Positions 48,486-59,421 of a DNA stretch of 64,000 nt are shown here, piece by piece. A model generated the notes under the pieces. It was not told the DNA's origin and did not search any database. It was given only the letters and a program-made list of their open reading frames with translations. The translations under genes were made by a program, and so were the position numbers. How positions within the stretch are numbered: position 1 is the stretch's first letter; the number at the start of each line of letters is the position of its first letter. The DNA comes from Aliidiomarina sanyensis (GTDB taxonomy: Bacteria; Pseudomonadota; Gammaproteobacteria; Enterobacterales; Alteromonadaceae), in assembly GCF_003987175.1 (NCBI RefSeq), contig NZ_PIPM01000008.1, positions 44,378 to 108,377 on the forward strand. Direction: 5' to 3'.

Positions 48486-49229
48486 TTATCCTTTTGCTGC
48501 CTTGCAAATGGCATCAAACTGAACCGGGTCAAGACTTGCACCGCCAATCAGGCCGCCGTCAATATCCGGTTGGCTAAACAATGTCTCTGCGTTTTCCGCT
48601 TTCACACTGCCGCCATAAAGAATCTGAATATCTGCTGCTTCTGAGGGCGCAACTTCCGCAACCCACTCACGCACCATCGCGTGAACTTCTTGTGCTTGCT
48701 CAGGCGACGCGGTTTTACCGGTCCCAATAGCCCAAACAGGCTCGTACGCAATTACTAGCTGAGAGAAATCCGCATCAGCGAGACCTGCTTCCAACTGACC
48801 ACGCAGCACAGATTTTACCTCACCTGCCTCGCGTTGTTCCAGTGTTTCACCAATACAAAAAACTGGAATAAGTGCCTCACGTTGTGCTTGAACCACTTTT
48901 TTTGCAAGTTCTGCATCTTGCTCCGCAAACAGAGCGCGCCGTTCTGAATGACCTATGAGTACATACTCGGCACCCGAATCACGCAGCATACGTGCACTTA
49001 TTTCGCCGGTAAACGCCCCTTCAGACTGTGCAGCACAGTTCTGAGCTCCGACTTTCACCTGCGCTGGCGCGAGTGATATCTCCGCCGCTTTCAAATACAC
49101 CGCAGGGGGGCAGATGACGACTTTTACAGCAGTTTGCACATCATTATTTGCAAATTGCTCGGCCATCTTTTGGATGAGCCCTAAATCACCATTTAGCTTC
49201 CAGTTGGCAATCACCAGTGACTGTCTCAC
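48486..49229 (-). CDS. tpiA: Triosephosphate isomerase
   Basis: 247 residues. A TIM barrel that interconverts dihydroxyacetone phosphate and glyceraldehyde-3-phosphate. ANWKLNG near residue 8 supplies the catalytic Lys, IGHSERR the His, AYEPVWAIGTG the Glu, and YGGSVK the phosphate loop. Shares a transcript with secG. Confidence 0.97.
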   Translation of the reverse strand: MRQSLVIANWKLNGDLGLIQKMAEQFANNDVQTAVKVVICPPAVYLKAAEISLAPAQVKVGAQNCAAQSEGAFTGEISARMLRDSGAEYVLIGHSERRALFAEQDAELAKKVVQAQREALIPVFCIGETLEQREAGEVKSVLRGQLEAGLADADFSQLVIAYEPVWAIGTGKTASPEQAQEVHAMVREWVAEVAPSEAADIQILYGGSVKAENAETLFSQPDIDGGLIGGASLDPVQFDAICKAAKG

Positions 49230-49302
49230 GGGATACTCCTGTCCTTCTGTAAGCGGCGCAGATAGTACCCGACATCATGGTGGGATACAAGCACCGCTTT
49301 GC

Positions 49303-49354
49303 AAAAAATTACCGTTCGCTCACATGTTAACCAATTCAGGCAGATGGAGCGAAC
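49303..49354 (-). terminator. Probable terminator of glmM
   Basis: On the minus strand GTTCGCTC pairs with GAGCGAAC across a 25-base loop, followed by GGTAATTTTTT. It lies 25 bases after the glmM stop. Confidence 0.55.
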
Positions 49355-49378
49355 CCGAGGGGCTAAGGGGTTACTTTA

Positions 49379-50713
49379 TCACGAATCGACCGCACTCACC
49401 TCATTCGCGATTTGCTGTGCATAGGCTTTCACCACGCTCGCGTCCTTGCCTTCCACCATGACGCGAATCACTGGTTCGGTCCCAGATTTTCGCAACAGAA
49501 CGCGACCATCACGACCGAGAGCTTGTTCAACCTCGGAAACCGCGGATGACACATTTTTTTCGTCCAATGGATTCGTACCTGGCTTGAAGCGCACATTCAC
49601 CAAAACTTGAGGCATTTTATCCATTCCTTGAACCATATCGCGCGCCTTCCTGCCCTCTCGGACCATACCCGAGAGGAACTGAATCGCTGCAAGAATGCCA
49701 TCTCCCGTGCTGTGATACTTCAAATTAATAATGTGTCCGGAGCCTTCGCCACCGACAAACCATCGCTTCTCTCGCAAGGCTTCCATCACATAACGGTCAC
49801 CTACATTTGCACGAACAAACGGAACGTTGAGTTTTTCGAGCGCAAGCTCCATGCCGATGTTGCTCATCACCGTACCCACAACACCTCCTTCAAACGTACC
49901 GTCTTTGATAGCTTGTTTGACGAGAGCGAAAACAATCTCATCTCCGTCTATGACTGCGCCATTGGCATCGACGATCATCAGGCGGTCACCATCACCATCA
50001 AGAGCAATTCCTATATGGGCCTTCTCGGCTGTCACCTTCGCTTGAAGGTTAGCCAAGTTAGTCGCGCCATATCCAGCGTTAATGTTGAGACCATTCGGTT
50101 CACAACCGATTTCCACCACATCTGCGCCAAGCTCTCGAAAGACATTCGGCGCGATGTGGTACGTTGCACCGTGGGCACAATCCACCACAATCTTTAGGCC
50201 CGCCAAAGAAAGTTCCGATGGAAAAATCGATTTACAGAACTCAATATAGCGTCCTGCTGCATCGTCGATTCGAAACGCGCGACCAAGGGCTTCGCTTGCA
50301 ACACAATCCAGCTCTTGATCTAGATAAGCTTCGATGGTTTGCTCGACTTCGTCCGTTAACTTGTGACCTGTCTCAGAAAAGAATTTGATTCCATTGTCGT
50401 AATAAGGGTTATGTGATGCACTGATTACAACGCCCGCAGCAGCACGAAACGTCCGTGTTAAGTAAGCAACAGCTGGAGTCGGCATGGGTCCAAGAAACTC
50501 CACATTGACTCCCGCACTCGAAAAGCCGGCCTCAAGCGCCGATTCCAACATGTAGCCGGAAATCCGTGTGTCCTTTCCGATAAGAACCCGTGTATTTCCT
50601 TTCGCTGCGAGTGCTTTTCCTGCCGCCCAGCCGAGCTTCAAAACAAAGTCTGGTGTAATCGGTCGCTCACCAACATGCCCACGAATTCCATCCGTGCCAA
50701 AATACTTTCCCAT
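49379..50713 (-). CDS. glmM: Phosphoglucosamine mutase
   Basis: 444 residues from the ATG at 50713 ([12 protein letters not shown]), the E. coli length is 445. GlmM makes glucosamine-1-phosphate for UDP-GlcNAc synthesis. The active-site Ser is in [17 protein letters not shown], the metal loop is DGDGDR, and the sugar-binding GEGSGHI and phosphate-binding [12 protein letters not shown] motifs are intact. It follows folP by 5 bases, the common ftsH-folP-glmM order. Confidence 0.97.
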   Translation of the reverse strand: MGKYFGTDGIRGHVGERPITPDFVLKLGWAAGKALAAKGNTRVLIGKDTRISGYMLESALEAGFSSAGVNVEFLGPMPTPAVAYLTRTFRAAAGVVISASHNPYYDNGIKFFSETGHKLTDEVEQTIEAYLDQELDCVASEALGRAFRIDDAAGRYIEFCKSIFPSELSLAGLKIVVDCAHGATYHIAPNVFRELGADVVEIGCEPNGLNINAGYGATNLANLQAKVTAEKAHIGIALDGDGDRLMIVDANGAVIDGDEIVFALVKQAIKDGTFEGGVVGTVMSNIGMELALEKLNVPFVRANVGDRYVMEALREKRWFVGGEGSGHIINLKYHSTGDGILAAIQFLSGMVREGRKARDMVQGMDKMPQVLVNVRFKPGTNPLDEKNVSSAVSEVEQALGRDGRVLLRKSGTEPVIRVMVEGKDASVVKAYAQQIANEVSAVDS

Positions 50714-50718
50714 AATTC

Positions 50719-51543
50719 CTAGCATTCTCCTGTAACGGTTGCAGTCACCACGTGGACCGCATCGCGGGTCGCTCCCACATCGTGAACACGAAGGATGGAG
50801 GCCCCTTTTAACATAGCGATGGTTGCGGCTGCGATACTCGCAGGCAAACGCTCATTCACGGGTTTGCCCGTGACATGTCCCAGCATACTCTTTCTTGAAA
50901 CGCCAACTAGCAATGGTTTTTCAAAATCATGAAATGCTTCGAGCTTTCGCAACAGCTCGTAATTGTGCCCCATGCTCTTGCCAAAACCAAATCCTGGATC
51001 AAGGAGAATCGCATCGTGGGAAATGCCCACGGAGCGACAGGCCTCAATACGCGTCGTAAAAAACGCGCGAATATCCGTGATCACATCGTCGTATTGCGGA
51101 TTGTCTTGCATCGTTCGGGGCAGGCCTTGCATGTGCATTAAACAAACCGCAGAGCCAAATGCCGCGTACATCTCTGCGGCGGCAGTCAATGCGCCGGGCT
51201 CTTGCAAAGCACGCACATCATTAATCATCTTTGCCCCCGCTTGAACGGCGGCACGCATCACGGCAGCTTTACTCGTATCGATCGACACCTTTACCGGCAA
51301 TGTAGCCGAAATTCGCTCAATCACCGGAATCACGCGATCCAGCTCTTCCTGCTCACTCACCGCTGCAGCACCCGGGCGCGTTGATTCACCGCCCACATCA
51401 ATCCAGTCGGCGCCCTCTTGGCACATGCGGTCCGCCTGCTGAACCGCAGCGTCCAGTGCGACAAACCGCCCACCATCCGAAAACGAGTCGGGCGTGACGT
51501 TCAAAATCCCCATAACTTGAGCCGGTTTATATGCTCTGCTCAT
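50719..51543 (-). CDS. folP: Dihydropteroate synthase
   Basis: 274 residues. Joins pterin pyrophosphate and p-aminobenzoate in folate synthesis, the target of sulfonamides. [16 protein letters not shown] at the N-terminus, [20 protein letters not shown] and [13 protein letters not shown] segments are all present, with the C-terminal RVHDV. It follows the ftsH terminator. Confidence 0.97.
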   Translation of the reverse strand: MSRAYKPAQVMGILNVTPDSFSDGGRFVALDAAVQQADRMCQEGADWIDVGGESTRPGAAAVSEQEELDRVIPVIERISATLPVKVSIDTSKAAVMRAAVQAGAKMINDVRALQEPGALTAAAEMYAAFGSAVCLMHMQGLPRTMQDNPQYDDVITDIRAFFTTRIEACRSVGISHDAILLDPGFGFGKSMGHNYELLRKLEAFHDFEKPLLVGVSRKSMLGHVTGKPVNERLPASIAAATIAMLKGASILRVHDVGATRDAVHVVTATVTGEC

Positions 51544-51597
51544 TGTTTTTCTCCCGAATGCGTGCGGTCGAAACCATCGTTATCTGATCATCACGAA

Positions 51598-51622
51598 GAA
51601 AAATGCCCCGCAAGCGGGGCAT
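51598..51622 (-). terminator. Terminator of ftsH
   Basis: On the minus strand AATGCCCCGC-TT-GCGGGGCATT is followed by TTTCTTC. It lies about 20 bases after the ftsH stop and before folP. Confidence 0.85.
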
Positions 51623-51642
51623 TCTTAACCAAGGACATCCGC

Positions 51643-53598
51643 CTATTTCGCTGGAGAGCTATCCGGCTCTTCATCGATGTCGAGGCGATCATCGTCGACA
51701 GCTTTCGGTTTTTTTACATCATCTGTTTTCGATGCGCTGCCAGATTTTGGCTTACCGTCATTATCGTGCCAGCTCGTTGGCTCTCGCACCTCACGACGTG
51801 CCATCAAATCATCGATTTGTCCGGCATCGAGGGTTTCGTACTTCATCAACGCATCTTTCATTGAATGCAAGATATCGACATTTTCTTCGAGAATCTTGTA
51901 CGCACGTTCATAGTTGCGATCAATCAACTGACGAACTTCCGCATCAATTGCGCGAAGTGTTTCGTCGGACATGGTCTTGTTCTGCGCAACAGAGCGGCCC
52001 AAGAACACTTGCCCTTCTTCTTCTGCGTACAACAGCGGTCCCATCTTCGACGATAAGCCCCACTGGGTTACCATTTTCCGTGCAATCGATGTTGCCCGTT
52101 CGATGTCGTTTGAAGCGCCGGTCGTAACGTGGTCATCGCCATAAATCAGCTGCTCCGCAATCCGTCCACCATAGAGACTCGAGAGCATACTCTCAAGATG
52201 CTGTTTACTGTGACTCACCCGATCTTGTTCAGGCAAATACATCGTCACACCGAGTGCCCGTCCTCGCGGAATAATCGAGACCTTGTAGACTGGATCGTGG
52301 TCAGGAACCAGACGGCCGACGATTGCATGCCCTGCTTCATGATAAGCAGTCATTGCTTTCTCGTCTTCGGTCATCACCATCGACTTGCGCTCAGAGCCCA
52401 TCAGAATTTTATCTTTCGCCTTCTCGAACTCAGCCATTGATACCATACGACGATTTTCGCGTGCGGCGAACAATGCGGCTTCATTCACGAGGTTTGCCAA
52501 GTCAGCGCCAGAGAAACCAGGCGTGCCGCGAGCGATCAGCGCAGGCTCCACATCGTCAGCAATTGGCACCTTGCGCATGTGCACTTTGAGAATTTGTTCA
52601 CGTCCACGAACGTCCGGTAAACCCACAGTCACCTGACGGTCAAAACGTCCGGGCCGCAGCAGCGCTGGATCCAGTACATCTGGACGGTTTGTCGCAGCGA
52701 TGACAATGATGCCTTCGTTCCCTTCAAATCCGTCCATTTCGACCAGCATTTGGTTTAACGTTTGCTCGCGCTCGTCATGTCCGCCGCCAAGGCCTGCGCC
52801 CCGCTGACGACCCACAGCATCGATCTCATCAATAAAGATAATGCAAGGTGCCGCTTTCTTCGCCTGCTCAAACATGTCGCGCACACGGGATGCACCAACA
52901 CCAACAAACATCTCGACGAAATCAGAACCTGAAATCGTGAAGAATGGAACTTTCGCCTCACCCGCGACCGCTTTCGCAAGTAATGTTTTACCTGTACCCG
53001 GTGGTCCAACCATGAGAACCCCTTTCGGAATCCGGCCACCGAGGCGTTGGAATTTCGTCGGATCGCGCAAGAAATCAACTAACTCCGCGACCTCTTCTTT
53101 AGCTTCTTCACAGCCTGCCACGTCCGCGAGCGTCGTTTTGACTTGGTCTTCGCTCATTAAGCGCGCCTTGCTCTTGCCAAAAGTCATCGCGCCGCGACCA
53201 CCGCCACCTTGCATTTGTCGCATGAAGAAAATCCACACGGCAATCAGCAGCAGCATCGGGAACCAGGAGATAAAGATCGTCCCGAGAAGACTACGCGACT
53301 CAGGCTCCAAATAGCGGACTTGGACATTCCCCTGGCTCAGCAGCTCGTTCAAGAGCTCTGGATCTTGCGCAGGTTTAACCGTGCGAAACTGTTCGCCGCT
53401 TCGACGGACACCTTCAATGGTCCGCTGGGATTCGTTAATCGTTACCTCACGAATGTCACCACGATTTACATCGCGTACAAACTCAGAGTACGAATAGACC
53501 CGTTGCTCACTACTTCCCGGGTTGATGCCTTGAGCCACACTAAACAGTACGACTGCGATCACCAACCAAAGAATGAGATTTTTTGCCATGTCGCTCAA
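51643..53598 (-). CDS. ftsH: ATP-dependent zinc metalloprotease FtsH
   Basis: 651 residues from a TTG at 53598 with GAGAGG 8 bases upstream. The ATG three codons later (53589) is the other choice. Two N-terminal helices (about 8-26 and 100-120) flank a periplasmic domain. The AAA+ domain has [21 protein letters not shown] and the SRH, followed by the zinc site HEAGH. FtsH degrades membrane proteins and regulators such as LpxC and sigma-32 in E. coli. The acidic tail ends [12 protein letters not shown]. Confidence 0.97.
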   Translation of the reverse strand: MSDMAKNLILWLVIAVVLFSVAQGINPGSSEQRVYSYSEFVRDVNRGDIREVTINESQRTIEGVRRSGEQFRTVKPAQDPELLNELLSQGNVQVRYLEPESRSLLGTIFISWFPMLLLIAVWIFFMRQMQGGGGRGAMTFGKSKARLMSEDQVKTTLADVAGCEEAKEEVAELVDFLRDPTKFQRLGGRIPKGVLMVGPPGTGKTLLAKAVAGEAKVPFFTISGSDFVEMFVGVGASRVRDMFEQAKKAAPCIIFIDEIDAVGRQRGAGLGGGHDEREQTLNQMLVEMDGFEGNEGIIVIAATNRPDVLDPALLRPGRFDRQVTVGLPDVRGREQILKVHMRKVPIADDVEPALIARGTPGFSGADLANLVNEAALFAARENRRMVSMAEFEKAKDKILMGSERKSMVMTEDEKAMTAYHEAGHAIVGRLVPDHDPVYKVSIIPRGRALGVTMYLPEQDRVSHSKQHLESMLSSLYGGRIAEQLIYGDDHVTTGASNDIERATSIARKMVTQWGLSSKMGPLLYAEEEGQVFLGRSVAQNKTMSDETLRAIDAEVRQLIDRNYERAYKILEENVDILHSMKDALMKYETLDAGQIDDLMARREVREPTSWHDNDGKPKSGSASKTDDVKKPKAVDDDRLDIDEEPDSSPAK

Positions 53599-53656
53599 CG
53601 TTGTTACCTCTCAACATGTAGGCAGGAAATCCTGCGATCGCTATCCTTTCAGGGTA

Positions 53657-54286
53657 CTACAATTTGTAACCTGTCGCTACCAGATAGACTTCTCGAGAGC
53701 GCGCTCGCGAGGAGTCAGGCTTCCTTACTTTTACGCTCGAAAATGCATTTCGGACGTCTTTTAGAAATTGATCCGAACCTTCTCCCTGAAATACTTTGAC
53801 GACAAAAGCGCCGCCAGGTTTCAAAACTTCATGACACATTTCGAGTGCAAGCTCGACTAAGTACATGGAGCGTGGTTGGTCCACTGCATCGGTTCCACTG
53901 AAGTTTGGTGCCATATCGGAGAGCAAAACATCCACTGTTTTGCCACCAATCCGTTGCTTGAGTGCATCAAGAACCGCCTCTTCGCGAAAATCCCCTTGCA
54001 AGAAATCGACGCCCGCGATCGGATCCATCTCAAGAATATCGCAGGCAATGACCTCGCCCTCTCCGTTCTGCAAATCGGCAACTAATTGTGACCAACCTCC
54101 AGGCGCAGCACCCAAATCAACCACGGTTTGTCCCGGACGTAAAATCCGATCCCGTTTCTGAATTTCTTCCAATTTGAAGACCGCTCGAGACCGCAGTCCC
54201 TGTTTCTGCGCTTTTTGCACATAGTGGTCGTCAAAGTGTTCCTTAAGCCAGCGTGAGCTGCTTGCTGAACGTTTCTTCTTGGTCAT
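53657..54286 (-). CDS. rlmE: 23S rRNA U2552 2'-O-ribose methyltransferase
   Basis: 209 residues, the same as E. coli RlmE/FtsJ. The K-D-K-E tetrad is visible with RAVFKLEEI near the start, [13 protein letters not shown] as the SAM site, SDMAPNFSG, and [13 protein letters not shown]. Partner gene of ftsH, which is 58 bases downstream. Divergent from yhbY. Confidence 0.96.
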   Translation of the reverse strand: MTKKKRSASSSRWLKEHFDDHYVQKAQKQGLRSRAVFKLEEIQKRDRILRPGQTVVDLGAAPGGWSQLVADLQNGEGEVIACDILEMDPIAGVDFLQGDFREEAVLDALKQRIGGKTVDVLLSDMAPNFSGTDAVDQPRSMYLVELALEMCHEVLKPGGAFVVKVFQGEGSDQFLKDVRNAFSSVKVRKPDSSRARSREVYLVATGYKL

Positions 54287-54436
54287 GAATCCTCGACTAA
54301 TCGCTTTCTATACTGGCTCGAATCTATAGATGGCGTTAGAATACAGGAAATTCAAGTGATTCGCTCGTATAGCCAAGACGATTTTACCGATTACGGCGTT
54401 CACCCCCTTGGTTCAACCGGAATTCGGAAAATAGAC

Positions 54437-54733
54437 ATGCAACTATCCAACAAACAAAAACAGTTTTTGAAAGGCTTGGCCCACCCGCTGAAGCCCGTCG
54501 TTCTCCTTGGAGCAAATGGGCTCACCGAAGGCGTAATCGCTGAGATCGACAGTGCACTTGAGCACCATGAGTTGATTAAAGTCAAAGTTCCCGAAGAGGA
54601 GCGTGAGATGCGTGTGGCGATCAATGAGGCGATTCTCCGTGAAACCGCTGCGTTACACGTTCAAACGATCGGCAAAACGTTAATTCTATATCGTCCGGCG
54701 CGAGAGCCGAAGATTCGCCTGCCAAAGGGCTAA
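54437..54733 (+). CDS. yhbY: RNA-binding CRM domain protein YhbY
   Basis: 98 residues from the ATG at 54437 (MQLSNKQKQFLKG). The frame begins earlier at 54356 without support. E. coli YhbY is 97 residues. The CRM domain, with LKPVVLLGANGLTEGV (GxxG motif) and RLPKG at the end, binds pre-50S particles. It is divergent from rlmE and convergent with the CI-like gene. Confidence 0.92.
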   Translation: MQLSNKQKQFLKGLAHPLKPVVLLGANGLTEGVIAEIDSALEHHELIKVKVPEEEREMRVAINEAILRETAALHVQTIGKTLILYRPAREPKIRLPKG

Positions 54734-54741
54734 ACAACATG

Positions 54742-54770
54742 AAAAAAACGCGCTGAACAGCGCGTTTTTT
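54742..54770. terminator. Bidirectional terminator between yhbY and the CI-like gene
   Basis: AAAAAACGCGCTG-AA-CAGCGCGTTTTTT is a nearly perfect hairpin with T runs on both strands, serving the two convergent genes. Confidence 0.9.
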
Positions 54771-54789
54771 GTTGGAAGCCCGCCACCAA

Positions 54790-55266
54790 TTACGCCATGC
54801 CTTCATCGTCTGCAAGTACGGTAGCCAGCCCATGGATTGCCCGTTCTCGCTCACTTGCGTCATGCACCGCCGTGTACACTGCATACAAATAATTTAAGTT
54901 ACGTTCGTTCACAAGTGCGCCGCGTTCCTGCAGTACATGCGTGAGGTGCTCAACAATCGACGGGATATCACTGAGCTTTTCGGCAATTCCCGACGGGCCC
55001 GCAGCCAGAATCTTGTCATAGTCAATGGTTGGCCGGCGAAACGCGACGTCCGGGGCAAAAAACCAATCAAGCGATACGCGATGCTCGACCAATGCAGGCA
55101 CAACCGATTTGTATGGAATGGTGCCGCGCACCTTCCAATTGTTCATACTCGATTTGCTCACCCCAAGCCAACGCCCTAAGTCAGCATCTTGCGACTTGCC
55201 TGAAGCTTGCGCTGCCCGTTGGAGAACATCAGCCAGTGTAAGAGAGAATTTCTTGCTATTTGCCAT
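54790..55266 (-). CDS. Phage CI-type transcriptional repressor, short form
   Basis: 158 residues. The N-terminal 75 residues form a phage CI-type helix-turn-helix domain. DLGRWLGVSKSSMNNWKVRG is the recognition motif and SLDWFFA closes the domain. The C-terminal half is helical (about 85-150) and lacks an S24 LexA-type peptidase with Ser/Lys dyad. It would therefore not be inactivated by RecA-driven self-cleavage. It is divergent from a Ner-like regulator across an 87-base region of repeated operator-like sites, with no other phage genes nearby. Confidence 0.8.
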   Translation of the reverse strand: MANSKKFSLTLADVLQRAAQASGKSQDADLGRWLGVSKSSMNNWKVRGTIPYKSVVPALVEHRVSLDWFFAPDVAFRRPTIDYDKILAAGPSGIAEKLSDIPSIVEHLTHVLQERGALVNERNLNYLYAVYTAVHDASERERAIHGLATVLADDEGMA

Positions 55267-55289
55267 GTGCTATGTTTTTATCTCGATTC

Positions 55290-55336
55290 CTCAAATGAGC
55301 ACTTTTGAGTTCACATTTGAGTTCAATTTGAGTTGG
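55290..55336. promoter_or_regulatory. Operator-like array between the divergent regulators
   Basis: TTTGAGTT occurs three times on the plus strand (from 55304, 55316 and 55327), spaced 12 and 11 bases apart, about one helical turn. The inverted form CTCAAA lies at 55290-55295 within the palindrome CTCAAATGAG. This resembles a multi-site phage operator. Confidence 0.6.
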
Positions 55337-55353
55337 TTTTGACTTGATATAAG

Positions 55354-55632
55354 ATGACAAAAATGGACAAAAATCAATTAAAAAAGGAACTCGCCCTGCG
55401 CGGATACGATTTTAGTATGCTCGCAGAGGCGCTCGACAGAAGTCCGTCACTTATATCAAAAGTGGCCTCACGCCAGGCAACATCGCGGTTTGTAGCAGAC
55501 GCTTTTGCAAAAATTATTGGAAAACCCGTCGCTGAGGTTTTCCCCGACGTACCCGAGTATCAAAAGCCGGCAAAAACTACATCTGAGCAGCGACTGCAGA
55601 AAAAAGATGAGCTTAAAAAGCTGCTCGATTGA
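55354..55632 (+). CDS. Small Ner/XRE-like DNA-binding regulator
   Basis: 92 residues. A start at 55363 is also possible. Residues about 5-65 form a helix-turn-helix fold (YDFSMLAEALDRSPSLISKVASRQ), followed by VADAFAKIIGKPVAEVFPD, an ending shared with Mu Ner-type and XRE-type proteins. The last 25 residues are charged. A TATAAG -10-like box abuts the start. It would be the Cro-like partner of the CI-type repressor. Confidence 0.72.
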   Translation: MTKMDKNQLKKELALRGYDFSMLAEALDRSPSLISKVASRQATSRFVADAFAKIIGKPVAEVFPDVPEYQKPAKTTSEQRLQKKDELKKLLD

Positions 55633-55657
55633 TCTGTTTTAACAGCGCTTCAAAAAC

Positions 55658-55685
55658 AAAAAAACCGGCACAAGCCGGTTTTTTT
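55658..55685. terminator. Bidirectional terminator between the Ner-like gene and greA
   Basis: AAACCGGC-ACAA-GCCGGTTT with T runs on both sides ends the Ner-like gene and probably greA in reverse. Confidence 0.88.
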
Positions 55686-55704
55686 GTATGGAACCTATCA
55701 GACG

Positions 55705-56181
55705 TTAGATGTATTCCACCTGAACAACTTCGTACTCAACCTCACCACTGGGTGTTGCAACAACAGCCACGTCATCCACCATCTTACCAATCAGCGCACG
55801 GGAAATGGGCGAGTTGACCGAGATTAAATTCTTCTTAATATCCGCCTCGTCGTCACCGACGATACGATAGGTCACCTCTTCCTCAGTCTTGGTATTATAA
55901 ACTGTCACTGTGGCGCCAAAAATAACCTTTCCTTCATTGGTTAGTTTTGTGACATCAATGACTTGCGCATTCGCAAGCTTGGCTTCAATCTCTTGGATAC
56001 GTCCTTCACAGAAGCTTTGCTGCTCTCGTGCAGCGTGGTACTCAGCATTTTCTTTCAGATCACCATGTTCGCGCGCATCGGCTATTGCTTCGATGATGCG
56101 CGGTCGTTCTTCTGTCTTCAAACGCTTCAACTCGGCGCGGAGTGCATCCGCACCCGCGACCGTCATTGGAATATTTGTCAT
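55705..56181 (-). CDS. greA: Transcription elongation factor GreA
   Basis: 158 residues, the normal size. The N-terminal coiled coil (about 1-75) has the acidic tip [18 protein letters not shown], which enters the RNA polymerase channel to stimulate transcript cleavage. The C-terminal FKBP-like domain holds VGDDEADI and ISRALIGK. Its ATG overlaps the carB stop by 4 bases, the conserved carB-greA order. Confidence 0.97.
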   Translation of the reverse strand: MTNIPMTVAGADALRAELKRLKTEERPRIIEAIADAREHGDLKENAEYHAAREQQSFCEGRIQEIEAKLANAQVIDVTKLTNEGKVIFGATVTVYNTKTEEEVTYRIVGDDEADIKKNLISVNSPISRALIGKMVDDVAVVATPSGEVEYEVVQVEYI

Positions 56182-59100
56182 TGGTTTAAAATCCTCTTAT
56201 GCAGTTCCTGCACTGAGCTGACGCGAGCACGATCATTGACCGTGTGTGCCTTCACAGCTGCAAACCCTGCATTAAGTGTGGTGGTATAACTCACGTTATT
56301 CAAGAGAGCCTCGCGACGAATGTAAACCGAGTCCTCAATGGCTTGCCGACCTTCCACCGTATTAATGATGTAGCTGTACTCTCCATTTTTCACAGCATCC
56401 ACAATATTGGGACGCCCTTCTTGGAGCTTATTGACTACGCTACATTGAATCCCTTGCTCCTGTAAAGCCTTTGCAGTTCCACGAGTTGCTTCAACCGTGA
56501 AGCCGAGAGCTGTCAATCCGCGAGCCAAGTCAATCACACGTTTTTTATCACCCTCACGGACCGACAATAAAGCCTTTCCTTTTGCGGGAAGCGCTTGACC
56601 GGCACCTAGGTTGGCTTTGGCATAAGCCTCTTCAAAGCTTTCCCCTACGCCCATCACTTCACCCGTCGAGCGCATTTCCGGTCCACGAATGGGATCAACA
56701 CCTTGGAACTTCGCGAATGGAACGACCACCTCTTTCACTGAGAAATAGGGTGGAATGATCTCCTGCAAGCAATTCTGCTGCTTCAATGACTGTCCAGCCA
56801 TAACACGTGCAGCGATTTTCGCGAGCTGCAAACCGGTTGCTTTGGAGACAAAAGGCACAGTCCGAGCAGCACGTGGATTCACTTCAATCAAATAGATTTC
56901 GTTGTTTTGAATTGCAAACTGGGTATTCATGAGCCCGCGAACATTCAACTCAAATGCGAGTTTTGCCACTTGATCGCGCAACTCCGCTTGAATCATATCG
57001 CTCAATGAATAAGGTGGAAGCGAACAAGCTGAGTCACCGGAGTGAACGCCCGCTTGCTCGATGTGCTGCATAATACCGCCAATTAGAACATTCTCACCAT
57101 CACAGATCGCATCAATATCCACTTCAATCGCATTATCAAGGAAACGATCCAGCAAGACGGGTGCCGAGTTCGAGACTTTTACAGCCTCATTCAAATAGCG
57201 GCGCAAATCAGCCTCGTCGTAAACAATCTCCATGGCTCGACCACCGAGCACGTAGGAAGGACGCACAACCAAGGGGAAACCAATCCGCTGAGATTCTGTC
57301 ATTGCTTGCTCAATGGTGGTGACGGTCGCGTTCTCGGGTTGCTTCAAGCCAAGGCGTGTGACAGCCGTCTGGAACCGCTCCCGATCTTCGGCGCGGTCAA
57401 TCGCATCCGGTGAAGTTCCAATCACCGGAACACCATTTGCTTCGAGCGCACGTGCCAATTTTAATGGAGTCTGTCCTCCGTACTGAACGATCACGCCTTT
57501 CGGCTTCTCAATCCGCACGATCTCAAGCACATCTTCCAATGTGATCGGTTCAAAATACAACCGGTCCGACGTGTCATAATCGGTGGAAACAGTTTCGGGG
57601 TTGCAATTCACCATGATGGTTTCATAACCATCTTCGCGCATCGCAAGCGCCGCGTGCACGCAACAATAATCGAACTCGATGCCTTGACCGATCCGGTTGG
57701 GGCCGCCGCCAATAACCATGATTTTTTCACGGTCTGAAGGACGCGCCTCACACTCCTCATCGTACGTGGAATACATATAGGCCGTTTCTGAAGCGAACTC
57801 AGCCGCACAGGTATCGACGCGCTTGTATACTGGAAAAATCTTAAATTCTTCACGACGCTTGCGAATTTCACTTTCGTTTACATCTAATACATGCGCCAAG
57901 CGTTCATCAGAGAACCCCTTACGCTTCAGATAGCGCAAACTATCCGCATCGAGACCGGCAAGACCGTTCTGGGCAACTTCTTGCTCCAGGGTGACAATTT
58001 CTTCGAGCTGGATAAGGAACCAACGATCGATCTTGGTTAATTCAAACACCTCATCCACACTCATCCCCAAACGGAACGCATCACCGATGAACCAAATACG
58101 TTCAGCTCCAGGTTCCTTGAGTTCACGGATAATACGAGTACGGGCTTCCTCGGGCTCATTTAAGTCCACCACCGAATCGAGCCCCGTCATTCCGAGCTCA
58201 AGTCCACGTAGTGCTTTTTGCATCGATTCTTGCTGATTACGCCCAATCGCCATCACTTCACCGACAGATTTCATCTGAGTTGTCAGCCGATCATTCGCAC
58301 CTGCGAATTTCTCAAAGTTGAAGCGTGGGATCTTCGTAACAACATAGTCAATCGCTGGCTCAAACGAGGCTGGCGTGACGCCACCTGTGATGTCGTTGCT
58401 CAGTTCATCGAGGGTGTATCCTACGGCAAGCTTAGCCGCTACTTTGGCGATTGGAAATCCGGTTGCCTTTGATGCCAACGCGGAAGAACGGCTCACCCGG
58501 GGGTTCATCTCAATAATGACCATGCGACCCGTATCAGGACAAATACCAAACTGTACGTTTGAACCACCGGTTTCGACACCAATTTCACGCAACACCGCCA
58601 TCGAGGCGTTCCGCATGATTTGATACTCTTTATCCGTCAGTGTTTGTGCGGGAGCCACCGTGATGGAATCGCCGGTATGGACGCCCATCGGGTCAAAATT
58701 CTCAATTGCACAGACAATGATGCAGTTATCATTTTTGTCCCGCACCACTTCCATTTCGTACTCTTTCCAGCCAATCAATGACTCGTCGATCAAAAGTTCA
58801 TTGGTCCGAGACAAGGCCAAACCACGACGACAAATTTCTTCAAACTCATCGCGGTTATACGCAATGCCACCACCGCTTCCGCCCATGGTAAATGAGGGAC
58901 GGATAATGCACGGAAACCCAATACGCTCAAGAACGTCAAAGGCCTCATCCATACTGTGGGCTATTTCGGCACGCGGTGTTTCGAGTCCAATCGCTTTCAT
59001 TGCTTTATCAAAGCGATCACGGTCCTCCGCTTTATCAATCGCATCGGCCGTTGCACCGATCATTTCAACATTGTACTTCTCGAGAATCCCCCGTGAATCG

Positions 59101-59405
59101 AGCTCAAGAGCACAATTCAATGCGGTTTGACCACCCATGGTCGGGAGGATCGCATCGGGACGCTCGCGCTCAATGATCTTCTCTACAACTTCCCAGTGGA
59201 TCGGCTCAATGTATGTCGCATCGGCCATCTCGGGATCCGTCATGATGGTCGCGGGATTCGAATTCACAAGAATCACGCGATACCCTTCCTCACGCAACGC
59301 TTTACATGCTTGCGCACCGGAATAGTCGAATTCACAGGCCTGGCCGATTACGATCGGGCCGGCACCGATAATCAAGATACTTTTGATGTCTGTACGTTTT
59401 GGCAT
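56178..59405 (-). CDS. carB: Carbamoyl-phosphate synthase large subunit
   Basis: 1075 residues, near the E. coli 1073. Two homologous ATP-grasp halves (about 1-400 and 550-935) surround an oligomerisation region, and a C-terminal MGS-like allosteric domain (about 940-1070) follows. [24 protein letters not shown] at the start and [20 protein letters not shown] in the second half are typical. It makes carbamoyl phosphate for arginine and pyrimidines from ammonia produced by CarA. It follows carA by 16 bases. Confidence 0.98.
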   Translation of the reverse strand: MPKRTDIKSILIIGAGPIVIGQACEFDYSGAQACKALREEGYRVILVNSNPATIMTDPEMADATYIEPIHWEVVEKIIERERPDAILPTMGGQTALNCALELDSRGILEKYNVEMIGATADAIDKAEDRDRFDKAMKAIGLETPRAEIAHSMDEAFDVLERIGFPCIIRPSFTMGGSGGGIAYNRDEFEEICRRGLALSRTNELLIDESLIGWKEYEMEVVRDKNDNCIIVCAIENFDPMGVHTGDSITVAPAQTLTDKEYQIMRNASMAVLREIGVETGGSNVQFGICPDTGRMVIIEMNPRVSRSSALASKATGFPIAKVAAKLAVGYTLDELSNDITGGVTPASFEPAIDYVVTKIPRFNFEKFAGANDRLTTQMKSVGEVMAIGRNQQESMQKALRGLELGMTGLDSVVDLNEPEEARTRIIRELKEPGAERIWFIGDAFRLGMSVDEVFELTKIDRWFLIQLEEIVTLEQEVAQNGLAGLDADSLRYLKRKGFSDERLAHVLDVNESEIRKRREEFKIFPVYKRVDTCAAEFASETAYMYSTYDEECEARPSDREKIMVIGGGPNRIGQGIEFDYCCVHAALAMREDGYETIMVNCNPETVSTDYDTSDRLYFEPITLEDVLEIVRIEKPKGVIVQYGGQTPLKLARALEANGVPVIGTSPDAIDRAEDRERFQTAVTRLGLKQPENATVTTIEQAMTESQRIGFPLVVRPSYVLGGRAMEIVYDEADLRRYLNEAVKVSNSAPVLLDRFLDNAIEVDIDAICDGENVLIGGIMQHIEQAGVHSGDSACSLPPYSLSDMIQAELRDQVAKLAFELNVRGLMNTQFAIQNNEIYLIEVNPRAARTVPFVSKATGLQLAKIAARVMAGQSLKQQNCLQEIIPPYFSVKEVVVPFAKFQGVDPIRGPEMRSTGEVMGVGESFEEAYAKANLGAGQALPAKGKALLSVREGDKKRVIDLARGLTALGFTVEATRGTAKALQEQGIQCSVVNKLQEGRPNIVDAVKNGEYSYIINTVEGRQAIEDSVYIRREALLNNVSYTTTLNAGFAAVKAHTVNDRARVSSVQELHKRILNQ

Positions 59406-59421
59406 GGTGACGACACGTCCT

